A DNA stretch of 64,000 bases from Pseudoxanthomonas winnipegensis (GCF_004283755.1 NZ_SHMH01000002.1:62001-126000); one strand, 5' to 3'; counted from the stretch's first letter, positions 16,716 through 29,767 are shown. Translations and numbers: made by a program. Notes: generated by a model from the letters alone, not told the origin.

Positions 16716-18473
16716 TTACTTGCGGACCGTCTTGTCCGGCTTGTCGCTTTCCGGCTTGCCCAGCGAGGGCTGGCCGTGGACGCGGCCCATCCACCACTGC
16801 TGCAGCAGGCCCAGGCTGCCGTTGGTCACCCAGTACAGCACCAGGCCAGAGGGGAAGAAGGCCATGGTCGCGCCGAAGATCAGCGGCATGAACTGCATCA
16901 TCTTGGCCTGGGTCGGGTCCATGCCCGTGGTCGGCGAGAGCTTCTGCGTCAGCCACATCACCAGCACGTTGAGCACCGGCAGGATGAAGTAGGGATCGCG
17001 CGCGGTGAGGTCGTGGATCCACAGGATCCACGGCGCCTGGCGCAGCTCGACCGACTCGTTGAGCACCCAGTACAGGCACAGGAAGATCGGCATCTGCACC
17101 AGGATCGGCAGACAGCCGCCCATCGGGTTGATCTTCTCCTTCTTGTACAGCTCCATCATGGCCTGCTGCAGCTTGGCCCGATCCTCGCCGTAGCGCTCCT
17201 TGAGCTGCTGCATGCGCGGCTGGAACTTGCGCATCTTAGCCATCGACTTGTACTGGGCCGAAGACAGCGGGAACAGCACCAGCTTGACCACCACCACCAG
17301 GCCGATGATCGACCAGCCCCAGTTGCCGAGCAGATCGTGCAGATGGCTCAGGATCCAGAACAGGCCCGAGCCGATCACCGCCAGCGGCGCGAAGCGGCTG
17401 TAGTCCACCGCGCTGTCCAGGCCGGGAATGCCGGAGGCCTTGATTGCCTTAACCAGCTTCGGGCCGACCCACAGCCGAGCATCGGTGGTGCCGGTCTGGC
17501 CCGGCGCCACGGTCAGGCTGGGTCCGGTCTCGCTGACCAGGTAGCGGCGCACGCCGCCGACGGTGCGCTCATCCAGCGACACCAGCGCCGGCTGCTGCGG
17601 ATCGGGCACCCAGGCGCTGAGGAAGTGATGCTCCAGCATCGCGATCCAGCCGCCCTTCATGTCCTGATTGAGCTTGCCGTCTTCCAGGTAGTCGTCGCCG
17701 AACTTGCGGCGCTCGTAGGCCCCGCTGGCGGTGCGCCAGGCCGCGCCGACCAGGCTGAAGGCATGCGGATTGGTGATGCCGCCCTTGACCGGCGGCGGCG
17801 GCGTGCGCTCGAGCTGGCGATAGATCACCGCCGTCCACGGCGCGCTGCCGGTGTTGGTGACCTGGTCGGAGACGCCGACCAGATAGGCGCCGCGGGTGAT
17901 GGTGAAGGTGCGCACGATGCGCACGCCATTCCCTTCCCAGACGAAGGGAATGCGCAAGCTGTCCTGGCCGCTGGCCAGCATGTAATCGCGCTGCGGCTGC
18001 TCGGGGCGGAACACCGCGCCCGGGCCCGGCGCGGCGCTGCCCTGGCTGGTCCAGGCCAGGCCGGCGGTGTAGAGCTGGGCGGGGTTCTGGTTGAACAGTT
18101 CCACCGGCGGCGCGCCGGGATCACGGCTCTGCGGGTATTGCAGCAGCTGCGCGCGCAGCACCTTGCTGCCGTCGATGACCAGCTTGAGCGTGTCGGTGGT
18201 GACGGTGACCTGGGTCGAAGCCGCGGCCGGCGCGGCGGCGGCGGAATTGGCCGGCGCGGTCGTGGACGCGGCGGTGCCGGGCGACGGCGTGGTCGCCAGC
18301 CCCTCGGTGCTGGGCACGCCGCTGCCGCCGGCATCGGCCGCGGGCGTCGTCGTGGCCGCCGCCACCGGGGTGGCCGGATGGTCCTGGGCGGTCTTCCACT
18401 TGCCCCACTCCATCCACAACAGGGTCGCCACCATCAGCCAGGCGAAGATCAGGAAAACACGGGTCTGGTTCAT
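16716..18473 (-). CDS. yidC: Membrane protein insertase YidC
   Basis: A 585-residue inner-membrane insertase. N-terminal helix [20 protein letters not shown], an Ala/Thr-rich linker, the large periplasmic beta domain (about 80-345), then the five-helix Oxa1 core with the cytoplasmic hairpin ([20 protein letters not shown]), [15 protein letters not shown] and the final [16 protein letters not shown]. It folds and inserts membrane proteins alone or with SecYEG. Length and architecture are normal for gammaproteobacteria. It follows rnpA by 14 bases in the rpmH operon and is closed by a terminator. Confidence 0.96.
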   Translation of the reverse strand: MNQTRVFLIFAWLMVATLLWMEWGKWKTAQDHPATPVAAATTTPAADAGGSGVPSTEGLATTPSPGTAASTTAPANSAAAAPAAASTQVTVTTDTLKLVIDGSKVLRAQLLQYPQSRDPGAPPVELFNQNPAQLYTAGLAWTSQGSAAPGPGAVFRPEQPQRDYMLASGQDSLRIPFVWEGNGVRIVRTFTITRGAYLVGVSDQVTNTGSAPWTAVIYRQLERTPPPPVKGGITNPHAFSLVGAAWRTASGAYERRKFGDDYLEDGKLNQDMKGGWIAMLEHHFLSAWVPDPQQPALVSLDERTVGGVRRYLVSETGPSLTVAPGQTGTTDARLWVGPKLVKAIKASGIPGLDSAVDYSRFAPLAVIGSGLFWILSHLHDLLGNWGWSIIGLVVVVKLVLFPLSSAQYKSMAKMRKFQPRMQQLKERYGEDRAKLQQAMMELYKKEKINPMGGCLPILVQMPIFLCLYWVLNESVELRQAPWILWIHDLTARDPYFILPVLNVLVMWLTQKLSPTTGMDPTQAKMMQFMPLIFGATMAFFPSGLVLYWVTNGSLGLLQQWWMGRVHGQPSLGKPESDKPDKTVRK

Positions 18474-18487
18474 GGAAGCAGGCAGTC

Positions 18488-18928
18488 TCAGCCGGTTGCA
18501 GCGTCCGGCGTGGAAAGGGAAGAGGAGGGGCGCGCTGGCGCGGGGCGCATTGTGCCGCCCGCATCCGGGGCGGGCAACGCGCCGGCGCGCTGCAGCAGCT
18601 GATCGAAGGCCGCGCGCAGCTGCGCGGCCGAGGCCTGCGCGGCCGCCGGGCGTGCCACCAGCACGTAGTCGCCGGCCGGCAGCGCCAGGCGCAGCGCACG
18701 GAAGTGGTCGCGCAGCACGCGCTTGATGCGGTTGCGTCCGACCGCGCGCTTGTCGACCTTGCGCGAGACCGCCAGGCCCAGGCGCGCCTGTTCGCCACCG
18801 GCCGCCAGGTGCAGGGCGATCAGCGGCGTGGCGTGGCGGCGGGCGAGGCCGAAGACCCGGGTGTACTCGGCCGAGGTGCGCACGCGCGCCCGGCGGGGAA
18901 AGGTCTTGGACGAAACGTCAGGACTCAT
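18488..18928 (-). CDS. rnpA: Ribonuclease P protein component
   Basis: A 146-residue basic protein that binds the RNase P RNA and helps tRNA 5'-end processing. The RNR signature is visible in [18 protein letters not shown], with the family's N-terminal [17 protein letters not shown]. It is slightly long because of a Pro/Ser-rich C-terminal tail. ATG at 18928 was chosen; no real Shine-Dalgarno is present. Instead, an 11-bp GC hairpin between rpmH and rnpA ends 9 bases before the start, so translation may depend on coupling or be structure-controlled. Confidence 0.93.
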   Translation of the reverse strand: MSPDVSSKTFPRRARVRTSAEYTRVFGLARRHATPLIALHLAAGGEQARLGLAVSRKVDKRAVGRNRIKRVLRDHFRALRLALPAGDYVLVARPAAAQASAAQLRAAFDQLLQRAGALPAPDAGGTMRPAPARPSSSLSTPDAATG

Positions 18929-18937
18929 GGCACGACA

Positions 18938-18966
18938 AAGCCCGCGCCGTTGCGCGGCGCGGGCTT
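18938..18966 (-). promoter_or_regulatory. GC-rich hairpin in the rpmH-rnpA gap
   Basis: A perfect 11-bp stem AAGCCCGCGCC / GGCGCGGGCTT (18966-18956 with 18948-18938) with a 7-base loop lies between the rpmH stop and the rnpA ATG. Only three Ts follow on the minus strand, so it is a weak terminator at best. It may lower rnpA output relative to rpmH or protect the rpmH 3' end from nucleases. Confidence 0.55.
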
Positions 18967-19021
18967 GGTGTGCAAACGCATGCTGTGATGACCGGCCGCG
19001 CACAAGGCGCGGCGCGAGACA

Positions 19022-19162
19022 TCAGGCGCAGAGCGTCTTGCGGCCCTTCGCGCGGCGACGGGCGAGGATCTTGCGACCGTCAGCGGTCTTCATGCGGGCA
19101 CGGAAACCGTGGTCGCGCTTGCGCTTGAGGTTGCTGGGCTGGTAGGTGCGCTTGGTGGCCAT
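19022..19162 (-). CDS. rpmH: 50S ribosomal protein L34
   Basis: A 46-residue, very basic protein ([20 protein letters not shown] then [20 protein letters not shown]), an unmistakable L34. It is the first gene of the rpmH-rnpA-yidC block, divergent from dnaA. The ATG at 19162 follows GAGAGTG and a strong promoter 40 bases upstream. Confidence 0.98.
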   Translation of the reverse strand: MATKRTYQPSNLKRKRDHGFRARMKTADGRKILARRRAKGRKTLCA

Positions 19163-19201
19163 GGGGCACTCTCAGGCGATAAGGGGTGGAAAGAACCGGA
19201 A

Positions 19202-19231
19202 ATTCTACGGGGCGGCCAAAGCGCACGTCAA
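19202..19231 (-). promoter_or_regulatory. rpmH operon promoter
   Basis: On the minus strand, TTGACG (19231-19226) and TAGAAT (19207-19202) are separated by 18 bases and sit about 40 bases before the rpmH ATG. This is one of the best sigma-70 matches in the window. Confidence 0.8.
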
Positions 19232-19249
19232 GCTTGCGTGTGCCCGGCC

Positions 19250-19270
19250 TGTGGATGGAACTGTGGATGA
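19250..19270 (+). promoter_or_regulatory. Two DnaA boxes upstream of dnaA
   Basis: TGTGGATGG (19250-19258) and TGTGGATGA (19262-19270) are direct repeats 12 bases apart, each one or two changes from the consensus TGTGGATAA. Placed just upstream of the rpmH promoter and before dnaA, they could mediate dnaA autoregulation or belong to a bipartite origin with the boxes after dnaA. Confidence 0.55.
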
Positions 19271-19384
19271 GCGGTGGTCGGACGGTGGGCAAAGCGGACG
19301 ACGTGGTACCCTGCCCGACCCTCTTTTCCACGTGCCGTCGGGCTGCGCGAGCTGGCCCGGCGCTGGATGACCGATCTCTCAAAG

Positions 19385-20725
19385 ATGGATGCCTGGCCCC
19401 GCTGCCTAGAACGCCTGGAAGCCGAATTACCGGCCGAAGATGTCCACACCTGGCTCAAGCCGCTGCAGGCCGAACAGCGTCCCGACGCGGTCGTGCTCTA
19501 TGCGCCCAATGCCTTCATCGTCGACCAGGTGCGCGAGCGCTACCTGCCGCGCATCCGTGAGCTGATCGACCATTACGCCGGCTTCGACCAGGTCTCGCTG
19601 GCGGTCGGCTCGCGGGCCAAGGCGGCCGAGCCGGCCGCCGCCTCGGGCAACGGCGCGAGCGCCTCGCTGACCACCGCGGCCACCGCGCCGGTCGAGCCCT
19701 TCGCCGGCAACCTCGATACCCACTACACCTTCGACAACTTCGTCGAAGGGCGCAGCAACCAGCTCGGCCGCGCCGCCGCCTGGCAGGCCGCGCAGAAGCC
19801 TGGCGATCGCGCCCACAACCCGCTGCTGCTGTACGGCGGCACCGGGCTTGGCAAGACGCACCTGATGTTCGCGGCCGGCAACGAGATGCGCCGGCAGAAC
19901 CCGGCCGCGCGCGTGCTGTACCTGCGCTCGGAGCAGTTCTTCAGCGCCATGACCAAGGCGCTGATCGAGCGGACCATGGATCAGTTCAAGCGCCGTTTCC
20001 AGCAGGTCGACGCGCTGCTGATCGACGACATCCAGTTCTTCGCCGGCAAGGACCGCACCCAGGAAGAGTTCTTCCACACCTTCAACGCGCTGTTCGACGG
20101 TCGCCAGCAGATCATCCTGACCTGCGACCGCTACCCGCGCGAGGTGGAGGGCCTGGAGCCGCGGCTGAAGTCGCGCCTGGCCTGGGGCCTGTCGGTGGCC
20201 ATCGACCCGCCTGACTTCGAGACCCGCGCGGCCATCGTGCTGTCCAAGGCGGCCGAGCGCGGCACCCACATCCCCGACGATGTGGCCTTCCTGCTGGCCA
20301 AGAAGATGCGCTCCAACGTGCGCGACCTGGAAGGGGCGCTCAACACGCTGGCCGCGCGCGCCAACTTCCTGGGCCGGGCGATCACGCCGGAGTTCGCCCA
20401 GGAGACCCTGCGCGACCTGCTGCGCGCCCAGCAGCAGGCCATCGGCATCCCCAACATCCAGAAGACCGTGGCCGACTACTACGGCCTGCAGATCAAGGAT
20501 CTGCTGTCCAAGCGCCGCACCCGCTCGCTGGCGCGCCCGCGCCAGGTGGCCATGGCCCTGACCAAGGAGCTGACCGAACACAGCCTGCCCGAGATCGGCG
20601 ACGCCTTCGCCGGGCGCGACCACACCACCGTGCTGCACGCCTGCCGGCAGATCCGCACGCTGATGGAGTCCGACGGCAAGCTCAAGGAAGACTGGGACAA
20701 GTTGATCCGCAAGCTCAGCGAGTGA
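19385..20725 (+). CDS. dnaA: Chromosomal replication initiator protein DnaA
   Basis: A 446-residue initiator. Domain I (1-80, [20 protein letters not shown]) is followed by a short Ala-rich domain II (80-105), AAA+ domain III with Walker A GGTGLGKT (151-158) and Walker [10 protein letters not shown] (211-219), and domain IV with the DnaA-box-binding signature [17 protein letters not shown] at 19385 was chosen because the family in xanthomonads begins exactly MDAWPRCLE; the in-frame upstream codons do not fit. It opens the plus-strand replication operon and is divergent from rpmH. Confidence 0.97.
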   Translation: MDAWPRCLERLEAELPAEDVHTWLKPLQAEQRPDAVVLYAPNAFIVDQVRERYLPRIRELIDHYAGFDQVSLAVGSRAKAAEPAAASGNGASASLTTAATAPVEPFAGNLDTHYTFDNFVEGRSNQLGRAAAWQAAQKPGDRAHNPLLLYGGTGLGKTHLMFAAGNEMRRQNPAARVLYLRSEQFFSAMTKALIERTMDQFKRRFQQVDALLIDDIQFFAGKDRTQEEFFHTFNALFDGRQQIILTCDRYPREVEGLEPRLKSRLAWGLSVAIDPPDFETRAAIVLSKAAERGTHIPDDVAFLLAKKMRSNVRDLEGALNTLAARANFLGRAITPEFAQETLRDLLRAQQQAIGIPNIQKTVADYYGLQIKDLLSKRRTRSLARPRQVAMALTKELTEHSLPEIGDAFAGRDHTTVLHACRQIRTLMESDGKLKEDWDKLIRKLSE

Positions 20726-21013
20726 GCGGGCGGGCCCCGCGGTGGCTATGCTGTGCGGGTCGCCGCATTCATGGAACATCCGGTGGGCGGTAGGGGGTCG
20801 AAGCTGTGGATAAGGCGTGGATCGATTTGTCGATGAAAGTTGTCCACAGTTTTTCCCGCAGCAAACCGACACGCCATCCACCGGGTTTCAAGCGAATAAA
20901 AACGAGGCTGATCAATAGGTTAGATCGGTTTTCCCGGAAATCCGCGGCAACCATCACCATCAGCTTTTAAGATTTATACACTTCTAAAAACCTAGAGCAC
21001 CGGGACACCCACG
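20726..21013. other. oriC: Probable chromosomal origin of replication (oriC), dnaA-dnaN spacer
   Basis: This 288-base spacer contains a perfect DnaA box TGTGGATAA (20805-20813), a one-mismatch inverted box TTGTCCACA (20840-20848), weaker matches (CGTGGATCG at about 20816, CCATCCACC at about 20876), several GATC sites and an AT-rich stretch at about 20966-20993 that could be the unwinding element. Gene strands diverge around this locus. It also includes the probable dnaN -10 TATACA (20975-20980). No ORF is supported. Confidence 0.75.
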
Positions 21014-22117
21014 ATGCGTTTCAGCCTGCAGCGAGAAGCTTTCCTCAAACCCCTGGCGCAAGTGGTCAATGTGGTGGAGCGTCGTCAGACCCTGCCCGTG
21101 CTGGCCAATTTCCTGGTGCAGGTGAACAACGGCCAGCTCTCGCTGACCGGCACCGACCTCGAAGTCGAAATGATTGCGCGCAGCGCGGTCGAGGACGCCC
21201 AGGACGGTGAGACCACGATTCCGGCACGCAAGCTGTTCGAAATCGTGCGCGCCCTGCCCGATGGCAGCCGCATCACCGTCAGCCAGACCGGCGACAAGGT
21301 CAGCGTCGCCGCAGGGCGCAGCCGCTTCACCCTGGCCACGCTGCCGGCCAACGATTTCCCGTCGGTCGACGAGGTCGAGGCCACCGAGCGCGTCACCGTG
21401 CCGGAAGCGGCGCTGAAGGAGCTGATCGAGCGCACCGCGTTCGCCATGGCGCAGCAGGATGTGCGCTACTACCTCAATGGCCTGCTGTTCGACCTGCGCG
21501 ATACCTCGCTGCGCTGCGTGGCCACCGACGGCCACCGCCTGGCGCTGTGCGAATCGGGCCTGGAGACCGGCGGCAGCCTGACCAAGCGTCAGATCATCGT
21601 CCCGCGCAAGGGCGTGACCGAGCTGCAGCGCCTGCTGGAAGGCGGCGACCGCGTGCTGGAGCTGGAAGTCGGCCGCAGCCACATCCGCGTCAAGCGCGAC
21701 GATGTCACCTTCACTTCCAAGCTGATCGACGGCCGCTTCCCCGACTACGAGGCGGTGATCCCGATCGGCGCCGATATCGAGGTCAAGCTGGACCGCGAGG
21801 TTCTGCGCGCCGCCTTGCAGCGCGCCGCGATCCTGTCTAACGAGAAGTACCGCGGTGTGCGCGTGGAGCTCTCGCCCGGCCAGCTCAAGGTCAGCGCGCA
21901 CAACCCCGAGCAGGAAGAGGCGCAGGAAGAGATCGAGGCCGACACCAAGGTCGAATCGCTGGCGATCGGCTTCAACGTCAACTACCTGCTCGATGCCCTG
22001 TCCGCCCTGCGCGACGAGCACATCGTGATCCAGCTGCGCGATGCGAATTCCTCGGCGCTGGTGCGCGAGGCCGGCAGCCAGCGTTCGCGCCACGTCGTCA
22101 TGCCACTGCGCCTCTGA
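21014..22117 (+). CDS. dnaN: DNA polymerase III beta subunit (sliding clamp)
   Basis: A 367-residue processivity clamp of normal length, beginning MRFSLQREAFLKPLAQVVNVVERRQTLPVLANFLV and ending in the typical SRHVVMPLRL, whose last residues form part of the clamp's peptide-binding pocket. Three clamp domains are evident. It loads on DNA through the gamma complex and tethers Pol III. It sits between oriC and recF in the standard order. Confidence 0.98.
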   Translation: MRFSLQREAFLKPLAQVVNVVERRQTLPVLANFLVQVNNGQLSLTGTDLEVEMIARSAVEDAQDGETTIPARKLFEIVRALPDGSRITVSQTGDKVSVAAGRSRFTLATLPANDFPSVDEVEATERVTVPEAALKELIERTAFAMAQQDVRYYLNGLLFDLRDTSLRCVATDGHRLALCESGLETGGSLTKRQIIVPRKGVTELQRLLEGGDRVLELEVGRSHIRVKRDDVTFTSKLIDGRFPDYEAVIPIGADIEVKLDREVLRAALQRAAILSNEKYRGVRVELSPGQLKVSAHNPEQEEAQEEIEADTKVESLAIGFNVNYLLDALSALRDEHIVIQLRDANSSALVREAGSQRSRHVVMPLRL

Positions 22118-22125
22118 CGCGGTGC

Positions 22126-22141
22126 TGTTCCACGTGAAACA
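22126..22141. promoter_or_regulatory. parS: parS-like centromere site 1 (dnaN-recF spacer)
   Basis: TGTTCCACGTGAAACA matches the bacterial ParB-binding consensus TGTTNCACGTGNAACA at every defined position. It lies 9 bases after dnaN, about 1.2 kb from oriC, where chromosomal parS sites are expected. First of three in 1.13 kb. Confidence 0.88.
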
Positions 22142-22145
22142 CGAC

Positions 22146-22173
22146 GCGACGCCCGGAGTTTTCCGGGCGTCGC
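22146..22173 (+). other. Long GC hairpin between dnaN and recF
   Basis: A perfect 12-bp stem GCGACGCCCGGA / TCCGGGCGTCGC with loop GTTT. No T tract follows, so it is not a standard terminator. It could attenuate or process the dnaN-recF message. Confidence 0.5.
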
Positions 22174-22192
22174 CGTTTGGGAGCGTTCGACC

Positions 22193-25862
<3,670 letters not shown>

Positions 25863-25866
25863 CGCC

Positions 25867-26724
25867 GTGACGAACGCGCGCACGGAGGCGCCCGCCCTGC
25901 CCGGCGCCCCCCCGCCGCTGCCCGCGGCGGCGGTCCCGGCTCCCCTGCCCCTGGCGTCCGCGCTGCGCCGGTTCGGGCTGGAAGTGCTGATCATGGGCGT
26001 GCTGTTCGCCCTGCTCTCGCTGGTCGGCGCGGTCGCCTGGGGCTTCTGGCGCGGGCTGATGCTGGCCATCCACGGCACGGCGCCGGCCGATGCGGCGGCG
26101 ATGATGCAGGCCATCGGCCGGCCTGGCCCGCTGGCGGTGATGGCCATGAGCGTGCTGTCCGTCGGCGGCACGGCGCTGCTGGCGATGGCCTGGCGCGCCC
26201 CGGCGCGCAAGGGCGAGCGTCAGGCCGCCGCCGCCGCCCTGCGTCGGGTCCCGACCTGGCTGCTGGTGCTGTTCACCGCCGCGGCCACGATCACCTGCAG
26301 CATCGTCGGCGCCCAGCTCGCCGCCGCCTTCCAGGAGACCCTGCAGCCGAGCAATCTGGAGCTGGTGCGCGGCACCGTGGGCCGCCATCCGCTGCTGCTG
26401 GTGCTGTTCGCGGTGGTGCTGGCGCCGCTGTACGAGGAAGTGCTGTTCCGGCGGGTGCTGTTCCGGCGCCTGTGGCGCGATGGCTGGCCGCGCCTGGGCA
26501 TGGTGCTCAGCGGCGTGCTGTTCGCCCTGATGCATGAGCCGCCGATCCTGGGCGGCAAGCCGCTGATCGCCGCCGCGCCGCTGTGGCTGGTCTACACCGG
26601 CATGGGCATCGCGTTCGCCTGGGTCTACCGGCGCACCGGCTCGCTCTGGGCGGCGGTGCTGGCGCATGCGCTCAACAACGCCTTCGCCATCGGCATGCTG
26701 CTGCTGTTCGGGATCGATGCCTGA
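25867..26724 (+). CDS. CPBP family intramembrane metalloprotease
   Basis: A 285-residue multi-helix membrane protein with the CPBP/Rce1 motifs: motif 1 YEEVLFRR (Glu190, Glu191, Arg195), motif 2 ALMHE and motif 3 HALNN, which together hold the catalytic metal site in the membrane. Start is GTG at 25867, only 4 bases after the gyrB stop, so it is probably read on the gyrB message. Substrates of bacterial CPBP proteins are mostly unknown. The gene stands in the same place after gyrB in other xanthomonads as remembered. The N-terminus is a Pro/Ala-rich cytoplasmic stretch. Confidence 0.88.
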   Translation: MTNARTEAPALPGAPPPLPAAAVPAPLPLASALRRFGLEVLIMGVLFALLSLVGAVAWGFWRGLMLAIHGTAPADAAAMMQAIGRPGPLAVMAMSVLSVGGTALLAMAWRAPARKGERQAAAAALRRVPTWLLVLFTAAATITCSIVGAQLAAAFQETLQPSNLELVRGTVGRHPLLLVLFAVVLAPLYEEVLFRRVLFRRLWRDGWPRLGMVLSGVLFALMHEPPILGGKPLIAAAPLWLVYTGMGIAFAWVYRRTGSLWAAVLAHALNNAFAIGMLLLFGIDA

Positions 26725-26776
26725 GTCTGCCGCGCTTGACAAGGGCGTCACCCGACCCCGGCAAGACTCCCGCCCC

Positions 26777-27589
26777 ATGACCCGCCGTCCCCGCGCCCTG
26801 CTCGCCCCGCTCTGTGCCGGCCTGATGGCCGCGCTGCTGGCGGCCTGCGCCACCACGACCTCCTCGACCGGCCGCCGGCAGAACGTCGGCGCCGTCTCCC
26901 AGGCCGAGCTGGACCAACTCGGCGCCCAAGCCTTCGCCGAGGCCAAGCAGAAGCAGCCGCTGAGCAAGGACCCCAAGCAGATCGCCTACGTGCGCTGCGT
27001 GGTCAATGCCCTGGTCGCCCAGCTTCCGGCCAGCGAGCGCGGCATCGCCTGGGAAACGGCGGTGTTCGAGGACAAGGAGCCCAACGCCTTCGCCCTGCCC
27101 GGCGGCAAGGTCGGCGTCAACACCGGCATCTTCACCGTGGCCAAGAACCAGGACCAGCTGGCGGCGGTGATCGGCCACGAGATCGGCCACGTCGTGGAAC
27201 ATCACTTCGACGAGCGCATCACCAATCAGGTCCGCACCTCGCAGGCGCTGGCTATCCTCGGCGCGCTGGCCGGCGACTACGGCCAGCTGGTGACCGAAGG
27301 CGGCGGCATGGCGGCCAATGCTGGCTTCCTGCTGCCCAACTCGCGCCGCCAGGAGAGCGAGGCCGACGTGGTCGGCCAGCGGCTGATGGCGCAGGCCGGC
27401 TTCGACCCGCGCCAGGCGGTGAACCTGTGGCAGAACATGCTCTCCGCCGGCGGCGCCCGCCCGCCGCAGTGGCTCTCCACCCATCCCGATCCGCAGTCGC
27501 GCATCCGCGAACTGTCCACGCGCGCCGACACGCTGGTGCCCGATTACGAGGCCGCGCGCGCCGCCGGCCGCAAGCCCCGCTGCGGTTGA
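26777..27589 (+). CDS. M48 family metallopeptidase lipoprotein (LoiP/YggG-like)
   Basis: A 270-residue zinc protease anchored by a lipoprotein signal (MTRRPRALLAPLCAGLMAAL, lipobox LAAC, Cys24). Zinc motif HEIGH (His134, Glu135, His138) and third ligand in ESEAD (about 199-203). Periplasmic M48 lipoproteins such as LoiP and BepA take part in envelope protein quality control. ATG at 26777 gives a proper lipoprotein signal; an in-frame ATG at 26717 would add 20 unrelated residues. No clear Shine-Dalgarno. TTGACA at 26736-26741 is a possible -35 without a partner -10. Confidence 0.88.
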   Translation: MTRRPRALLAPLCAGLMAALLAACATTTSSTGRRQNVGAVSQAELDQLGAQAFAEAKQKQPLSKDPKQIAYVRCVVNALVAQLPASERGIAWETAVFEDKEPNAFALPGGKVGVNTGIFTVAKNQDQLAAVIGHEIGHVVEHHFDERITNQVRTSQALAILGALAGDYGQLVTEGGGMAANAGFLLPNSRRQESEADVVGQRLMAQAGFDPRQAVNLWQNMLSAGGARPPQWLSTHPDPQSRIRELSTRADTLVPDYEAARAAGRKPRCG

Positions 27590-27737
27590 ATAGCGAAACC
27601 GGCCATTTGTAGGCCCGGGACAACGAAATCCGCACACATTGCGCTGGCGATTCTGCTAGTTTCGCCGACCCGGTCACTTGTTGGCCTGCTGTTCAGCCCC
27701 CCGCACTCACGCAAGACCGATCCACACGAGGTGATCC

Positions 27738-28931
27738 ATGTTGTTGCGCACCCCCAAGCGTGCCCTGCTGTCCCTGGCCGTCATCGGCCTGTTGGCCGGC
27801 ACGGTGTCCGTCGAAGCCTCGGCCCAGCAGACGCGTGAGCGCGCCGGCCGCAACAAGGGCGACGACGCCAAGCAGCAGGTGCTCTATCCGGATGCGACCC
27901 GCGTCGCGCCGGAAGGCAAGAATTCGCGCAAGGGCGGCCCGATGGCCGAGAAGATGATCAAGGCCTACAACGATCAGGACTGGGCCAAGGCGCGCGCCGA
28001 CGCCGATGCGCTGATCGCCAGCCCCGATTCGAACGACTACGACAAGGCCCTGGCCGCGCAGATCGCCTCGCAGGCCGCCTACAGCACCGACGACGAGGCC
28101 GCCGCCAAGGCCTATCTCAAGCAGGCCATCGACCTCAACGCGCTGGACAACAACGGCCACTACCAGGCCATGTTCATGCTGGCCCAGCTGCAGCTGCAGG
28201 ACGAGCAGTACGCCGACGGCCTGGCCACGCTGGACAAGTACCTGGCCGAGACCAAGTCCAAGAAGCCCGAGGACCTGGCGCTCAAGGGCCAGGCCCTGTA
28301 CCAGGCCGAGCGCTACGCCGAGGCGATCGAGCCGCTCAAGCAGGCCATCGCCACCTCGTCGGATCCCAAGCCGCAGTGGAGCCAGGTGCTGATGGCCAGC
28401 TACGAGGCCAGCAACCAGTCCGGCGAGGCGCTCAAGCTCGCCCAGGACATGGCCGCCAAGGCGCCCAACGACAAGACCGCGCAGATGAACCTGGCGGTGG
28501 TCTACTCGCAGAACGACCAGCCGGAAAAGGCCGCCGAGATCCTCAACAAGCTGCGCGCCTCCGGCCAGTTGACCACGGACAAGGAATACCGCCAGCTGTA
28601 CGCGACCTTCTCCAACATGGACAAGCACGAGAAGGACACCATCGAGGTCATCAACGACGGCCTGGCCAAGGGCATCCTCAAGCCGAACCTCGAGGTGTAT
28701 CAGATCCTGGCCCAGTCGTACTACTATTCGGAACCGCCCCAGATCGCTCAGGCTATCGACGCCTGGCAGAAGGCGGCACCTCTGGACACCACCGGCGAGA
28801 CGTATCTCAATCTCGCGCGTGTCCTGATGCAGGAGAATCGTCCCGCCGAGGCCAAGAAGGCCGCTCAGTCGGCGCTGGACAAGGGGGTCAAAAAACCGCA
28901 GGACGCGAAGGCGATCATCGGCTCCAAGTGA
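27738..28931 (+). CDS. Exported tetratricopeptide-repeat protein
   Basis: A 397-residue periplasmic protein. The signal peptide ends near VSVEASAQ, followed by a basic segment and a TPR solenoid from about 70 to 385, with recognisable repeat units such as ALKGQALYQAERYAEAIEPL and TYLNLARVLMQENRPAEAKK. TPR proteins act as scaffolds; no enzymatic motif is seen. The ATG at 27738 has GAGGTGAT 4 bases upstream. It is placed directly before tonB-exbB-exbD, hinting at a link with TonB-dependent uptake or its complex (inference). Confidence 0.85.
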   Translation: MLLRTPKRALLSLAVIGLLAGTVSVEASAQQTRERAGRNKGDDAKQQVLYPDATRVAPEGKNSRKGGPMAEKMIKAYNDQDWAKARADADALIASPDSNDYDKALAAQIASQAAYSTDDEAAAKAYLKQAIDLNALDNNGHYQAMFMLAQLQLQDEQYADGLATLDKYLAETKSKKPEDLALKGQALYQAERYAEAIEPLKQAIATSSDPKPQWSQVLMASYEASNQSGEALKLAQDMAAKAPNDKTAQMNLAVVYSQNDQPEKAAEILNKLRASGQLTTDKEYRQLYATFSNMDKHEKDTIEVINDGLAKGILKPNLEVYQILAQSYYYSEPPQIAQAIDAWQKAAPLDTTGETYLNLARVLMQENRPAEAKKAAQSALDKGVKKPQDAKAIIGSK

Positions 28932-29045
28932 TCGCTTGGAAGCGCTTACAAAGCAGTGGATAACTGCTATGAAAGCGGTGAAGGATTGGGTTAAGCTCAC
29001 GATTCCCCTGCGTTTTCTCGCGGTGGAATCCTACGAACCGACATC

Positions 29046-29067
29046 GGTGTGCGTCGCGGCGCACACC
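29046..29067 (+). promoter_or_regulatory. Hairpin in the tonB leader
   Basis: An 8-bp stem GGTGTGCG / CGCACACC with loop TCGCGG lies 25 bases before the tonB ATG. No T tract follows. It may tune tonB translation or separate it from the TPR gene. No Fur-box-like sequence was recognised in this 161-base gap. Confidence 0.35.
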
Positions 29068-29092
29068 CCGTTTCCATCGAGTCCACTGGCGC

Positions 29093-29767
29093 ATGGCTGA
29101 ACAACTTGTCATCAACCGTTACAAGGATCAGGAAGAAGACTCCGGTCTGAACTGGTCGCGCATCATCGGCTATGCCTTCGTCATCGCCCTGCATGTCGCG
29201 GTCTTCCTGCTGCTGCTGATTCCCGCCGTCGCACCGCCGGCCCAGAAGGAGGAGGAGCAGAAGATGCTGGTGCAGATCGTCGATCCGCCGCCGCCGCCGC
29301 CCCCTCCGCCGCCGCCGCCGCCGAAGCAGGACACCCCGCCGCCGCCGGTCAAGGAGCTGTCCCCGCCCAAGCCGACGCCGGTCCCGCCGCCGCCGGAAGC
29401 CCCGCCCGTGGAAGTGCCCGATCCGCGTCCGGTGGATACCTACACCCCGCCTGCCCCGCCCGCTCCGCCGGCCCCGTCGCCTGACATCGGCGCCAGCGTG
29501 GACATCTCGTCCAAGAACATGAATCCGCCGCGCTATCCGCCGTCGGCCGCACGTTCGGGCATCGAGGGCACCGTGGTGCTGATCATTGATGTCGATGCCA
29601 GTGGCAACGTCACCAACGTCTCGGTCGAGAAGTCCAGTCGCAACCGCGATCTCGACCGCGCCGCGATGGAAGCAGCACGCAAGTGGCGCTTCAACGCCGG
29701 CCAGTCCAATGGCCAGAAGGTGGCCGGTCGCGTCCGCGTCCCGGTCGACTTCAGCATGGGCGGCTGA
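29093..29767 (+). CDS. tonB: Energy transducer TonB
   Basis: A 224-residue TonB with the classical plan: a short cytoplasmic N-terminus, one membrane helix (about 24-43, IIGYAFVIALHVAVFLLLLI), a long proline-rich periplasmic spacer including a run of 13 prolines from about 65, and a C-terminal domain (about 140-224; NPPRYPPSAARSGIEGTVVL ... AARKWRF) that contacts TonB boxes of outer-membrane receptors. With ExbB and ExbD it passes proton-motive force to receptors for iron and other nutrients. First gene of tonB-exbB-exbD1-exbD2. Confidence 0.96.
   Translation: MAEQLVINRYKDQEEDSGLNWSRIIGYAFVIALHVAVFLLLLIPAVAPPAQKEEEQKMLVQIVDPPPPPPPPPPPPPKQDTPPPPVKELSPPKPTPVPPPPEAPPVEVPDPRPVDTYTPPAPPAPPAPSPDIGASVDISSKNMNPPRYPPSAARSGIEGTVVLIIDVDASGNVTNVSVEKSSRNRDLDRAAMEAARKWRFNAGQSNGQKVAGRVRVPVDFSMGG

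Noticed and set aside
19324-19339. Fourth parS-like sequence (TTTTCCACGTGCC) before dnaA
   Set aside because: Only the left half matches the palindrome; the right half has several mismatches.
28962-28972. DnaA-box-like GTGGATAAC before tonB
   Set aside because: A single isolated match far from the origin cluster, expected by chance.
29290-29345. CCG trinucleotide repeat in tonB as a phase-variable tract
   Set aside because: It encodes the normal proline-rich spacer; length changes would be in frame and are tolerated in TonB.
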